Assembly: GCA_017302135.1 (NCBI GenBank)
Contig: JAFLDZ010000006.1
Span: forward strand, 62,001 to 126,000
Direction: 5' to 3'
Length of the DNA stretch: 64,000 nt
From: Lysobacterales bacterium
GTDB taxonomy: Bacteria > Pseudomonadota > Gammaproteobacteria > Xanthomonadales > Xanthomonadaceae
Below are positions 19,365 through 29,897 of the stretch, piece by piece; position 1 is the first letter of the stretch, and the number at the start of each line of letters is the position of its first letter. The translations under genes and the position numbers were made by a program. The notes below the pieces were generated by a model, which was not told where the DNA came from, searched no databases, and saw only the letters and a program-made list of their open reading frames with translations.

Positions 19365-20651
19365 ATGTCCGACCTGCTCTGGCAAAAACCCGGCGTGAAA
19401 GTGGATGCGCGCATCCAGACGTTCCTGGCGGGTGAGGACGTGATCCTCGATCGCGAGTTCTTCCTGTTCGATATCGAAGCCAGTCGCGCGCACGCCGAAG
19501 GCCTGCTGCGGATCGGCATTCTCGCCGCCGATGAATTCGCCGGCATCACGGTGGAATTGACCACGCTCGCCGAGGACTTCCGCAACGGCGACTTCGTGCT
19601 GGACGAACGCTACGAAGACTGCCATTCGGCGATCGAATCGCGGCTGATCGAGCGTCTCGGCGACGCCGGCCGCAAGATCCACACCGGACGCAGCCGCAAC
19701 GACCAGATCCTGGTGGCGACGCGACTGTGGCTGAAGGATCGTCTCGCGCGCCTGCACGCGCTGTGCATCGAATGCGCGGAAGTCGCCTTGGCGCGCGCCG
19801 AAGCCGAGGCGTCGGTCGCGCTGCCGGGGTACACGCATCTGCAGCGCGCGGTGGTGTCTTCGCTGGGCATGTGGTGGGCGGCGTGGGCGGAGGGTTTCAT
19901 CGACGACGCGCAGCGTGCGCGCGATACGCTGGCCTGGGTGGATGCCAATCCGCTCGGCAGCGCGGCCGGTTATGGCGTGAATCTGCCGCTGGATCGCGAT
20001 CACGTCACCGCATCGCTCGGCTTCGGCCGGTTGCAGGTGTCGGCTGCTTACGCGCAGCTGTCGCGCGGCAAGTTCGAGATGGCCGCGATCGAAGCGCTGG
20101 CTTCCGCGCTGCTCGATCTGCGTCGTCTGGCCTGGGATCTGAGCCTGTTCACCAGTGCCGAGTTCGCGTTCGTGGCGCTGCCGGCGCAGTACACCACCGG
20201 CAGTTCGATCATGCCGAACAAGCGCAATCCCGATGTGGTCGAATTGATGCGCGCGACTTACGCCAGCGTCGCTGCCGCGCGGACCGAAATCGAACAGCTG
20301 CTGTCGCTGCCGTCGGGCTATCACCGCGATCTGCAGTTCAGCAAGGGCGCGATCTTCCATGCCTTCAGTCGCGGCATGGGCGCATTGGAATTATTGCCCG
20401 ATCTTCTGCGCAATCTCGAATGGAAGACCGACGCGATGCGCGCCGCGCTCGATCCGTCGATGTATGCGACCGATCTCGCGGTCGATCTCGCGCGTCAGGG
20501 CCTGCCGTTCCGCGACGCGTACAGGCAGGCCGCCGATCCGGCGCGCTGGGCGCAGGGCGATCCCGATGCGAGCTTGAACGCACGCGTCTCGCCCGGCGCC
20601 GCAGCCGATCTCCGGCTTGATCTGCTGCGCGCACGACTGCACAGCGAGTGA
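19365..20651 (+). CDS. argH: Argininosuccinate lyase
   Basis: This 428-aa fumarase/aspartase-superfamily enzyme releases arginine and fumarate. It has HTGRSRNDQ, the GYTHLQRAV segment and the signature loop [16 protein letters not shown] 19365 has GGAG 7 nt upstream and lies 16 nt after argC. Confidence 0.96.
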   Translation: MSDLLWQKPGVKVDARIQTFLAGEDVILDREFFLFDIEASRAHAEGLLRIGILAADEFAGITVELTTLAEDFRNGDFVLDERYEDCHSAIESRLIERLGDAGRKIHTGRSRNDQILVATRLWLKDRLARLHALCIECAEVALARAEAEASVALPGYTHLQRAVVSSLGMWWAAWAEGFIDDAQRARDTLAWVDANPLGSAAGYGVNLPLDRDHVTASLGFGRLQVSAAYAQLSRGKFEMAAIEALASALLDLRRLAWDLSLFTSAEFAFVALPAQYTTGSSIMPNKRNPDVVELMRATYASVAAARTEIEQLLSLPSGYHRDLQFSKGAIFHAFSRGMGALELLPDLLRNLEWKTDAMRAALDPSMYATDLAVDLARQGLPFRDAYRQAADPARWAQGDPDASLNARVSPGAAADLRLDLLRARLHSE

Positions 20652-20658
20652 GATCCGT

Positions 20659-21838
20659 ATGAGCGAAATCCCCGCGTTCGCCGAGCAGCCGCTTCCTGCG
20701 TGGAAGCGCGCCGTACTGAAAGTCGGCAGCAGCCTGCTGGCCGATGATGGCGGTTTGTCGCCGCGCAATGCGCAGCACCTCGCCGCGTTCGTCGAAGCGT
20801 GTCAGCAGCAGGGCAGGGAAGTGGTCATCGTGTCGTCGGGTGCGGTCGCTGCAGGTCGCGCCATGCTGCATGCCTCGCCGCGACCCGGCGCAGCGATGGC
20901 CGAACGCCAGGCGCTGGCGGCACTCGGACAAGCCAGGTTGATGGCGTTCTGGCAGGGCTTCTTCGCCAGGCCGGTGGCGCAGGTGCTGCTGACCCACGAC
21001 GATGTGCGCAACCGCCGCCGCTACCTCAATGCGCAGGCGACGCTGCGCGAACTGTTGCGCTGCGGTGCGCTGCCGATCGTCAACGAGAACGACACGGTGT
21101 CGGTCGACGAACTCAAGCTCGGCGACAACGACACCCTCGGCGCGATCGTCGCCGCATTGATCGATGCCGATGCGCTGTTCATCGCCACCGATATCGACGG
21201 CCTGTACGACGCCGATCCGCGCACCACGCCCGGCGCGCGGCCGATGCGGATCGTCACCGATCCCGGCGACAACATCCTCGCAATGGCGGGCGGCGCGGGT
21301 TCCAGCGTGGGCACCGGCGGCATGCGCACGAAAATCCTCGCTGCGCAGCGCGCGGGCGCGGCCGGTATCGACACCGTCCTGTTCAACGGCACGCGCGAAG
21401 CGGTGTCGCAGGCACTGGCGGACAATCGCCTGATCGGCACGCGTTTCGTCGCCGCGCGCAGTCGCGTCGCCGCGCGCAAGCACTGGCTGCGGCATGCGCC
21501 GGTGGACGCGGGCGCCGCGATCGTCATCGATGCCGGCGCTGCGGCTGCGCTGATCGAGCGCGGTGCGTCGCTGCTGCCGATCGGCGTCGCCGATGCGCAG
21601 GGCGAGTTCCGCCGTGGCGATCTCGTCGAGATCGTACTGGTCGAAAGCATGCGCGCCGACGGCGGGCGCACGCAATGCATCGCGCGCGGCGTCAGCCAGT
21701 ATTCCGCCGCCGACATCCGCCGCATCGCGCGGCGGCAGTCGCATGAGATCGAAAGCATCCTCGGCTACAACTACGGCGAGAACATCGTCCATCGCGACGA
21801 TCTTTCCCTGCATGCATCGCATCCGAACGAGGCCGCCG

Positions 21839-21846
<8 letters not shown>
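20659..21846 (+). CDS. proB: Glutamate 5-kinase
   Basis: This 395-aa enzyme starts proline synthesis. The amino-acid-kinase domain shows [36 protein letters not shown] and [13 protein letters not shown]; the C-terminal third is a PUA domain ([25 protein letters not shown]). It starts 7 nt after argH, so proline and arginine synthesis from glutamate share one transcript. Confidence 0.95.
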
Positions 21847-23098
<1,252 letters not shown>

Positions 23099-23132
23099 CG
23101 GGCGGTGCGTCTCCGGCCGATGGCGTCGCGGC

Positions 23133-23702
23133 TCACAATGTTTTGAGAACCACCGGCTGCATGACTGCTGCGCTGCGCTGCCCGGACAAGCGCTTGTCGA
23201 AGGCAGGGCCGGTCGCGTGCTCGCGCACCGCCATCGGCATGGCTTCATCGCTCATCGTCAGCGTCATCTGTTTGCCGCCGCGCATCGCTGCGGCCACCTC
23301 GCCGCTTGCGCCCAGGGTGCGCGCGATCATCTCGATCCCGACCAGCTCGGATCCGACGCGGCGATCCTCTCCCCGGAAGCGCAGCAGGTTGTATTCGGCC
23401 CATACGGCCAGCACCACCGCGCAGACCAGCGCGATCAGCGGCACCGTCACCAGCAGGTAGGCATCGACTTTGCCTTCGGGGAGATAGAGTTCAACCATTG
23501 CGTTGTTGACGCCGAGCAGCCACATCGCGAGGGTGATGAGCGGCAGCCACAGGTAGAGGTACAGCAGCCAGAACACGCCGGTAACGCCGCCCCAGAACAC
23601 GCGGTGCGATCTGGACAGTGTGTCGCTGTTGTCGATCGAACGGGATCGGGCCGGGCGGGATCGGGCCGGACGGGATTTGATCTGGCGGGAGTCGAATTTC
23701 AT
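23133..23702 (-). CDS. pgaD: Poly-GlcNAc export protein PgaD-like
   Basis: This 189-aa inner-membrane protein has an Arg/Ser-rich N-terminus with RPARSR repeats, two hydrophobic segments (GVTGVFWLLYLYLWLPLI and VTVPLIALVCAVVLAVWAEY) and a cytoplasmic tail. PgaD supports PgaC in c-di-GMP-dependent polymer synthesis. Sequence identity in this family is low, so the name rests mainly on topology and operon position; its start overlaps the pgaC stop (ATGA). Confidence 0.75.
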   Translation of the reverse strand: MKFDSRQIKSRPARSRPARSRSIDNSDTLSRSHRVFWGGVTGVFWLLYLYLWLPLITLAMWLLGVNNAMVELYLPEGKVDAYLLVTVPLIALVCAVVLAVWAEYNLLRFRGEDRRVGSELVGIEMIARTLGASGEVAAAMRGGKQMTLTMSDEAMPMAVREHATGPAFDKRLSGQRSAAVMQPVVLKTL

Positions 23703-24946
23703 CGCACACCTCGGTCGGGACTGACCCACACGGCGCGTTGACGTCGTCGCCGGGTCAAGGTTTTGGGAACGGCCACGATGGTGGTCAACAGGCTGAGCAT
23801 CCAGTACGCGATGGGATACCAGATCATCCAGTAGTAGTTTCGGCCGATGCGGGTTTCGTAGCGGCGGTCGATCACCATGCTCACCGCGAACTGCAGCAGG
23901 CACACCAGACCCAGCACCACGCCGTGCCAGCCGGGGAAGATGCTCGCCACGTAGAGCTGCGGCGGCAGCGCGACGAACAGGCCGATCGCCCACAGCAGAA
24001 TGATGAACAGCATCATGTAGGCCCAGAACACGCTGAGCACGTATTCCACCAGTACCAGCCACATACGACGCCTGCGCCACGACAACAGCGAACTTGCGTG
24101 GCGCAGCATGACTTCCACCGCACCGGAAGCCCAGCGCAGCCGCTGGTTCCACAGGCCTTTGAGGGTTTCCGGCATCAGGATGAAGCACAGCGCGTTCGGT
24201 TCGTAGCGGATGTCCCAGAAATCCATCTGCAGCCGCCAGCTGATGTCGATGTCTTCGGTGACCATGTCGTCGGCCCAGTAGCCGATGCGATGCAGCGCGC
24301 TGCGGCGGAACGCGCAGATCACGCCGGAGACGGTGAAGATCCGGCCGTAGACGCGCTGCGCGCGCTTGATCATGCCGATGATCGACGAGAACTCGCCCAC
24401 CTGCAGTTTGCCGATCAGGGTGGAGCGGTTGCGGATGCGCGGATTGCCCGTGACCGCGCCCACGCGAGGGCCGCTGAGCAGATGCGACAGCATCCAGCGG
24501 GTCGCGTATTCGTCCAGCAGCGCATCGCCATCGATGCACACCAGGTATTCGCCGTTCGCGGCCAGCGCACCCATGCGCAGGGCGTTGGCCTTGCCCAGAT
24601 TGTGGTCGAGATGGATCACGCGCAGGCGCTGATGCCGGGCCGCCAGCACATCGAGACGTTCCGCAGTGTGGTCGCTGCTGCCGTCGTTGATGGCGATGAC
24701 TTCGAAGTTCGGATAGCGCTGCGCCAGCGCGGCTTCGATGGTTTCGTCCACCTGATCGCCCTCGTTGTGGCAGGGAATCAATATCGAGACGAAGGGCTCG
24801 GACGCCAGTTCAGGCGGATCGGTGCGCCCGCGACTGCCGCGCTCGCGCCGCCAGTAATAGTTCAGGCCGCCGGCGATCAACAGGAGCGACATCGTCAGCG
24901 GATAGAAGAACGTGAACTGGAAGATGAGCGAGACGAATGCGTCCAT
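23699..24946 (-). CDS. pgaC: Poly-beta-1,6-GlcNAc synthase (GT2)
   Basis: This 415-aa membrane glycosyltransferase polymerises UDP-GlcNAc. It has an N-terminal transmembrane segment, GT2 motifs INDGSSD, CIDGDALLDE, MVTEDIDISWR and the processive QRLRW, and three or four C-terminal membrane segments. It corresponds to IcaA/HmsR and, in Xanthomonas, XagB-type proteins. It lies 3 nt after pgaB. Confidence 0.94.
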   Translation of the reverse strand: MDAFVSLIFQFTFFYPLTMSLLLIAGGLNYYWRRERGSRGRTDPPELASEPFVSILIPCHNEGDQVDETIEAALAQRYPNFEVIAINDGSSDHTAERLDVLAARHQRLRVIHLDHNLGKANALRMGALAANGEYLVCIDGDALLDEYATRWMLSHLLSGPRVGAVTGNPRIRNRSTLIGKLQVGEFSSIIGMIKRAQRVYGRIFTVSGVICAFRRSALHRIGYWADDMVTEDIDISWRLQMDFWDIRYEPNALCFILMPETLKGLWNQRLRWASGAVEVMLRHASSLLSWRRRRMWLVLVEYVLSVFWAYMMLFIILLWAIGLFVALPPQLYVASIFPGWHGVVLGLVCLLQFAVSMVIDRRYETRIGRNYYWMIWYPIAYWMLSLLTTIVAVPKTLTRRRRQRAVWVSPDRGVR

Positions 24947-24949
24947 GGG

Positions 24950-26824
24950 TCACCGCTGCACGTAGGGAAATTCGCGCGCGGACATCGCCGCGCGCGCGTC
25001 TTCCCAGTGCGGGTGATCGGCGATGAAGTCGTCGGGATACCAGGCGAGATGCCGCACGCCGGCGGCCTGCAGCGTGCGCACCTGCTCCAGCAGCACCTTG
25101 CCCGGGATGCGTTGCCGGTCGCGCCAGTCCACCGTCTGCAGCGTGAACAGACTGCGTTCGAAGCGCGGATCGACCCTGGCGACCGCTGCGGTGAGCGCGC
25201 GCATCCAGCGTTCCGGATGCGGACTGCGCTCCATCCACGGCATCGCCATGATCGCGGTGAAGTCGTAGGCCTGGTTGAAGCGGTCGAGCCGCTGCGCGAA
25301 CCACGCTTCGCTGGCCGGCTCCACGACCGTGCGCGCGTAGAGATTGCGTACGGTCTTGAGCTTCGGTCGCCACTGTTGCGCTGCGGCTTTCAGCGACAGC
25401 GTGAATGCGATCAGCGCTTCGGTGCGTTCGGTGGCGGCGCCGGGGGCGAGCGACGTCAGTTCGTCGTCGCGCAGAAAGGCATCGTCGTGAAAGAGCAGGC
25501 CCTCGAAATAACCGGCCGCGCCGAGATCTTCGTAGATATCGCCGATGATGCGGCTCGCTTCGGGTCTGGTGAAATCCAGCCGGTAGAGTTCCGGCGACGC
25601 GCTGCGGATCGCGAGCGTCGCGCGTGCCTGCGCATCGGGCAGTTCGAAACCCAGCACCGGCAGCCAGGCGTAGACCTGCACTTCGGCGCGGGTTTTCAGC
25701 TGCCAGGCCACCCGGCTGTAAAGATCGGCGCGCATCGGCAGATGCCGGTTCGGGAAATACAGCGCATCCGCCGAACCATTGCCGTCCGGGTCGGCGAACG
25801 CCTGCAGGAATACATGGCTCGGACCGATCCTTTTGACCCGTTCGATGAGCATGTCCAGGTTGCGTTCCTGTTGCTGCGGATCGGCGTCGTAAACGCTGTC
25901 CAGATCGACCTGCAGCGCGCGCAGGCCATTGAGTCGCGCATCCCGGCGCAGTTCGTAGGCCAGTTCGGCCGCCCCGGGGTTTTCGACCATCAACAGCCGC
26001 GCCAGGCCGTGCAATTGCGCACCGATGCGTGCGTTGCGGCCTTCCAGATCGAAGGTGATCGGCATGCCGAGCGTATTGGCGATGGCGTTGGTGTGCGGGT
26101 TGTGCGCCGCATATGGCCACACCAGCGCGCGCGGGGCGCGGCCGAGATGGCGCGCGATATCGTCGCGGCTGCGGCGCAGGTCGTCGCTGATGCGCGCCAG
26201 ATACGCCGCTTCGTTTTCGTAACCACCGCTGGTGGCGTCGTAGCGGCGGGTGGTCGCTGCCGGCATGACGTTGCCCTGCGGATTGCCGGGCACGCCCGTG
26301 TGCAGATTGGCGCTGTGCGACGCGATCTCCACCAGACCCGAGTCCTGCATCTCGCGCAGTTGGGTCCATGTCGTGAAGTCGTCGCGGGTGAAGTCGCGCA
26401 CGCCATAGGCGATGCGCGTTTCCGTCGGCATCCCGATCCAGTCGGTGACGACTGCGGCCACCGCCGGGATGCGGTAAGCGCGCAGCACCGGGAACGCGCG
26501 CGTGTAGAGGCTGCGCAGACCGTCGTCGAAGGTCAGCAGCACCGCTTTGTCCGGCAGCGGCAGCTGGCCGCGCGATGCGCTCACCACCGCGTCCAGCGAC
26601 ACCGGGCGATAACCCGATGCGATCAACCAGTCGATCTGGGCGACGAAATTGGAGGTGCTGATCGCGTAGCGGTCACCGTCGCCCTCGGGCGCGACATCGT
26701 CGCGGATGTCGTGATAGCTGATGACCAGCAGGTCGCTGTCGTCGGCCTGCGCGGATTGCGGCGCAGATGCCAGCAGTGCTGCCAGCGTCAACGCGAAGCA
26801 CCGGATGATGGCTGCGAGTGTCAT
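24950..26824 (-). CDS. pgaB: Poly-GlcNAc N-deacetylase PgaB
   Basis: This 624-aa protein has an N-terminal NodB polysaccharide deacetylase domain (LLTFDDGLRSLYTRA, EIASHSANLHTG with the HxxxxH metal pair) and a C-terminal glycoside-hydrolase-like domain (about 310-620; LQVDLDSVYD, PWMERSPHP). It partly deacetylates the polymer in the periplasm before export. The signal peptide ends ASAPQSAQA and lacks a lipobox Cys, unlike E. coli PgaB, so it should be soluble periplasmic. It is 1 nt from pgaA. Confidence 0.93.
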   Translation of the reverse strand: MTLAAIIRCFALTLAALLASAPQSAQADDSDLLVISYHDIRDDVAPEGDGDRYAISTSNFVAQIDWLIASGYRPVSLDAVVSASRGQLPLPDKAVLLTFDDGLRSLYTRAFPVLRAYRIPAVAAVVTDWIGMPTETRIAYGVRDFTRDDFTTWTQLREMQDSGLVEIASHSANLHTGVPGNPQGNVMPAATTRRYDATSGGYENEAAYLARISDDLRRSRDDIARHLGRAPRALVWPYAAHNPHTNAIANTLGMPITFDLEGRNARIGAQLHGLARLLMVENPGAAELAYELRRDARLNGLRALQVDLDSVYDADPQQQERNLDMLIERVKRIGPSHVFLQAFADPDGNGSADALYFPNRHLPMRADLYSRVAWQLKTRAEVQVYAWLPVLGFELPDAQARATLAIRSASPELYRLDFTRPEASRIIGDIYEDLGAAGYFEGLLFHDDAFLRDDELTSLAPGAATERTEALIAFTLSLKAAAQQWRPKLKTVRNLYARTVVEPASEAWFAQRLDRFNQAYDFTAIMAMPWMERSPHPERWMRALTAAVARVDPRFERSLFTLQTVDWRDRQRIPGKVLLEQVRTLQAAGVRHLAWYPDDFIADHPHWEDARAAMSAREFPYVQR

Positions 26825-26825
26825 G

Positions 26826-28871
26826 TCATTCCCCCCACGTGAAACCGGCGTACACGCCGAGATGTTCTTCGCGATTGCCGTCGTAGACCGGTTTTCCCCA
26901 GCGCGCGCCGTAGGTCAGCACGCGGCCGGGCGCGAAACGCCATTCGTGCTCGTATTGCGCCGATGCGATCCAGGCGCTGTCGAAGCCGTCCTGACGGTAT
27001 TGACCGGCGGTGACGGCGAGCCGGTGGCGGAAGTGGCGTTCGTATCGCCGCCATGCGAGATGATCGGCCTTGAGCGTGAATTCGAACGAGGTGTCCCGTC
27101 GCGGATTGAAGTACGGCGCGTCCTCGCGCGAGTTGCGGCTGGCGTAAGCGCCGGCGGTGCCCGTCAGCGAGAGATGCGCGCGCGTGAAGAGGCGCTGCTC
27201 ATGGCGCAGCGACACCGAATCGCGCCGGTTGCCGTCGTCGTAGCGGCTCTGCTGCGCGGCGGCGAAGACGCCGGTACGCTCATCGCGATTCCATGCCAGC
27301 GACACCCCGAACGTATCGGCCTGGATGCCCGCTGCGCGCGCCTGCAGCGAAGCGTCGGGATCGTGATGACGCGCAGTGAGGCCGCCGTCGATCGTGTCGC
27401 TGAAGCGCCACTGCAGGTCGAACGCCAGACCGTTGCTGTCCAGCGCGTCGACGCTGCGGTTCGCGACCAGGCGCCAGCCCAGCCGGTCGAAGGCGTAGTC
27501 CACGCCGGCCCAACCGCGGCGGTCGCGCACGGTGCGGCCGCCGAATTCGGCCGAACGATCGTCGCCGCCGGCGACGATGCGCCAACGGTCGTCGATCAGT
27601 GGACTCTCGATCGCGAACGCATGGTGCGCGTCCTGTGCACCCTGCGGGGAATTGGCGCCGGTGTCGCGACTGTCCGACGCGTCGGTGTCGACCCGCCAAC
27701 GCCAGCCGCGATGACGCTGCCAGTCGCTCTGCAGGCGCTGTACATGTGTCGCGTCGGGATAGCGGCGGCCCAGTTCGGCGACGATCGGTGCGGCCAGGTC
27801 GTCGCGCTGCAGTTGCATCAGGCTTTCGCTCTGTCCGATCAGCGCAGAGACGTTGTCGGGATCCAGCGTGGTCGCGATCCGCTGATGGCGCAGCCCGCGC
27901 CCGGTCCAGCCGCGTCGCGTGTAAAGCGTGCCCAATGCAGCGTGCAAGCCGCTGTTCTTCGGTGCGATGCGCAGCATCGGTTCCAGCGCCGCCTGCGCGC
28001 CGGGCAAGTCATCGGCGTACGACGCCATCAATGCCCGGTTGGTTTGCGCGTCGTAGCGTTTCCAGTTCGGATAGGGCTGTCGCGACCCTGCCGCCAGCAG
28101 CCAGGGCGCGTTGTCGGCGACATGCCTGTCCAGCACGTCGAACGCCGGTGCGAAACGCTCGGCTTCCGACAGCGCGTAGGCCTGCTGGATGCCCCAGTTG
28201 GTGTCGCTTGGATTCGCGGTGGTGGCGATCTGCAGCGCAGCGTTCGCGTCCTCGGGCCGGCGCAGCGCCAGCAGCGAATCGCCGACCGCCGCCGCGACAT
28301 AGGCCGGTACTGCCAGTCCTTCGGCGCGCGCGCGTTCGTATTCGACGACCACGTCATCGTGGCGCTTCAGTTCGTTCAACAGCAGCATCCGGTCGTAGCG
28401 CAGCCGCTGCGGGACAGTGGTGGCGCCGCTGCGCTGAAGGTAGTCCTGCACGGCGTGCTCGGCATCGAGCCCGGCCGCGCGGCGCGCTTCGGGCGTGCCC
28501 GCGTAGAACATGCTGCCGCTGATCGCAGCGGCCAGCCGGTCCAGTTCGATGCGCTGCGTTTCCTCCGTCGTGAACAACTGCGGTCGCGCCAGAAACAGTT
28601 CCCAGGCTTTCTGCCGCGCGCCGATTTCGCCAAGGGTATGCACCCGCAGCACGTACAGATCGTTGTTGTCCGGAAACCGCGATGCGAGCGACTCGATGAT
28701 TTCAAGCGCGGGGAACCACGCCTTCTGGTCGCGGAGATGCTTGATCTGGGCGATGTCCGACTGGTCCGGATGACCCTGTGATTCATCGGCCATCGCGCAT
28801 CGGGGGTATGCCGACAGTGAGGTGAGCGCAACGCCCAGAGCCAGAAACCGTACTGGAACGCTAAACCGCAT
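26826..28871 (-). CDS. pgaA: Poly-GlcNAc outer-membrane porin PgaA
   Basis: This 681-aa protein has a signal peptide, an N-terminal periplasmic TPR region (about residues 35-380, e.g. NSGLHAALGTLYTRRGWTG) and a C-terminal beta-barrel (about 400-681) with alternating aromatic/polar strands ending WGE. It exports deacetylated poly-GlcNAc. It is the first gene of the pgaABCD operon; production in this family is normally controlled by c-di-GMP and translation repression, but no clear leader element is recognised here. Confidence 0.9.
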   Translation of the reverse strand: MRFSVPVRFLALGVALTSLSAYPRCAMADESQGHPDQSDIAQIKHLRDQKAWFPALEIIESLASRFPDNNDLYVLRVHTLGEIGARQKAWELFLARPQLFTTEETQRIELDRLAAAISGSMFYAGTPEARRAAGLDAEHAVQDYLQRSGATTVPQRLRYDRMLLLNELKRHDDVVVEYERARAEGLAVPAYVAAAVGDSLLALRRPEDANAALQIATTANPSDTNWGIQQAYALSEAERFAPAFDVLDRHVADNAPWLLAAGSRQPYPNWKRYDAQTNRALMASYADDLPGAQAALEPMLRIAPKNSGLHAALGTLYTRRGWTGRGLRHQRIATTLDPDNVSALIGQSESLMQLQRDDLAAPIVAELGRRYPDATHVQRLQSDWQRHRGWRWRVDTDASDSRDTGANSPQGAQDAHHAFAIESPLIDDRWRIVAGGDDRSAEFGGRTVRDRRGWAGVDYAFDRLGWRLVANRSVDALDSNGLAFDLQWRFSDTIDGGLTARHHDPDASLQARAAGIQADTFGVSLAWNRDERTGVFAAAQQSRYDDGNRRDSVSLRHEQRLFTRAHLSLTGTAGAYASRNSREDAPYFNPRRDTSFEFTLKADHLAWRRYERHFRHRLAVTAGQYRQDGFDSAWIASAQYEHEWRFAPGRVLTYGARWGKPVYDGNREEHLGVYAGFTWGE

Positions 28872-29897
28872 GCATCACCCTGTTTTTTTGACCGATCGTG
28901 GCCGCCAGCGAAGCGCGACCGATGGAATCAGGTCGCTGTCATCCAAGAACCCATACAAGAATCGAGCCAATGCGTGACGCTCGTCATATTTATGAACGAC
29001 CCGCGTCGTCTTCATACAGAATCGGTCTGTCGGGTGGAGGCCACATGCCGTTGGAATTCCGCCGGAAATCTTTTTCGTTACACCATGACCTGCATCGCGC
29101 CGCCGCACACCAGCGGCAGATATTTTTTCGAATACATCGCGGAAGTCCGTCGCCGAGTACTTGATTTGCAGGGATGACCAGCAACGCAGTTGAGGCCCGT
29201 GATCTCTTCCTGTTCGGGCACAACAAGAAAAACCGCTCGATGGGCAGTCCCTACGATGAAGCGATGGATTGTGAAGCGAGGCTCTGAATCCCGCACTGAG
29301 ATGAAAGTGACTGCCCTGCAGTCAACAATGCTCGCATGGCCGCAAAACGCATCCGCCATGCCGCAAACGACATGAAAATTGAACCATGGCCGGGCGTTCT
29401 GCATGACCGCATGGCGATCGAAGCGGCGCTCGACCGCCGTCGCATGTGCTCATGCAGCAGGCAATAGAAAGCGGTTCGGAGGTCGTCTTCACCATGTGTC
29501 CTGAGAGCGTCGCCAAGCACTGCTCGACGATGCAATCCATACTGCATGGGAAGGCGATGCATTCGTTCGCCACATTCAACCATCCCGCGTTGAAGCGAAC
29601 GATCGTGCGCCACTGCCGCCCCATGCGGCATCGTCTTGATTTCAGCGCAGCGTTGTTTTCCCCCAAATCTTCGCTCGCGCGGCATTCGACGTGAACGCAG
29701 CACAGCGGCGTCGCTCGGCTTTCCCGTACTGGCGTTGTCGTGCGCGATCAATCCGATATCCGGCGACTTGAGCGGCTGCAATATCCTCAGTCACGTGGAT
29801 GTAGAACGTCTGTCGCTGCGAGGGATGCCATGTCATCGGCGGAACAGTCTTCCATAGCGACTCTTGCGGACTCAGTGATGGCCCGACCTTCGGCCCG
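28872..29897. other. About 1 kb without a recognisable gene
   Basis: This is the region upstream of pgaA and downstream of the PIN-domain effector. Open frames of 60-180 codons exist on both strands but overlap each other, lack Shine-Dalgarno sequences and have no recognised motifs. Composition is less GC-rich than the surroundings (runs such as tttttttga, atattttttcg). It presumably holds the pga promoter on minus; decayed coding sequence cannot be excluded. Confidence 0.5.

Noticed and set aside
23738..26842. A 1034-codon open frame on plus, opposite pgaB/pgaC
   Set aside because: It is antisense to clearly recognised pga genes, is Arg/His/Asp-rich as expected of reverse-complement GC-rich coding DNA, and has no domain.
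28872..29170. c-di-GMP (GEMM) riboswitch in the pgaA leader
   Set aside because: Reading the minus strand, I could not find the conserved GEMM core or paired helices.
29251..29781. Possible 176-aa minus-strand protein downstream of the effector
   Set aside because: It has no Shine-Dalgarno, no motif, atypical composition and competing frames of similar length on the other strand.
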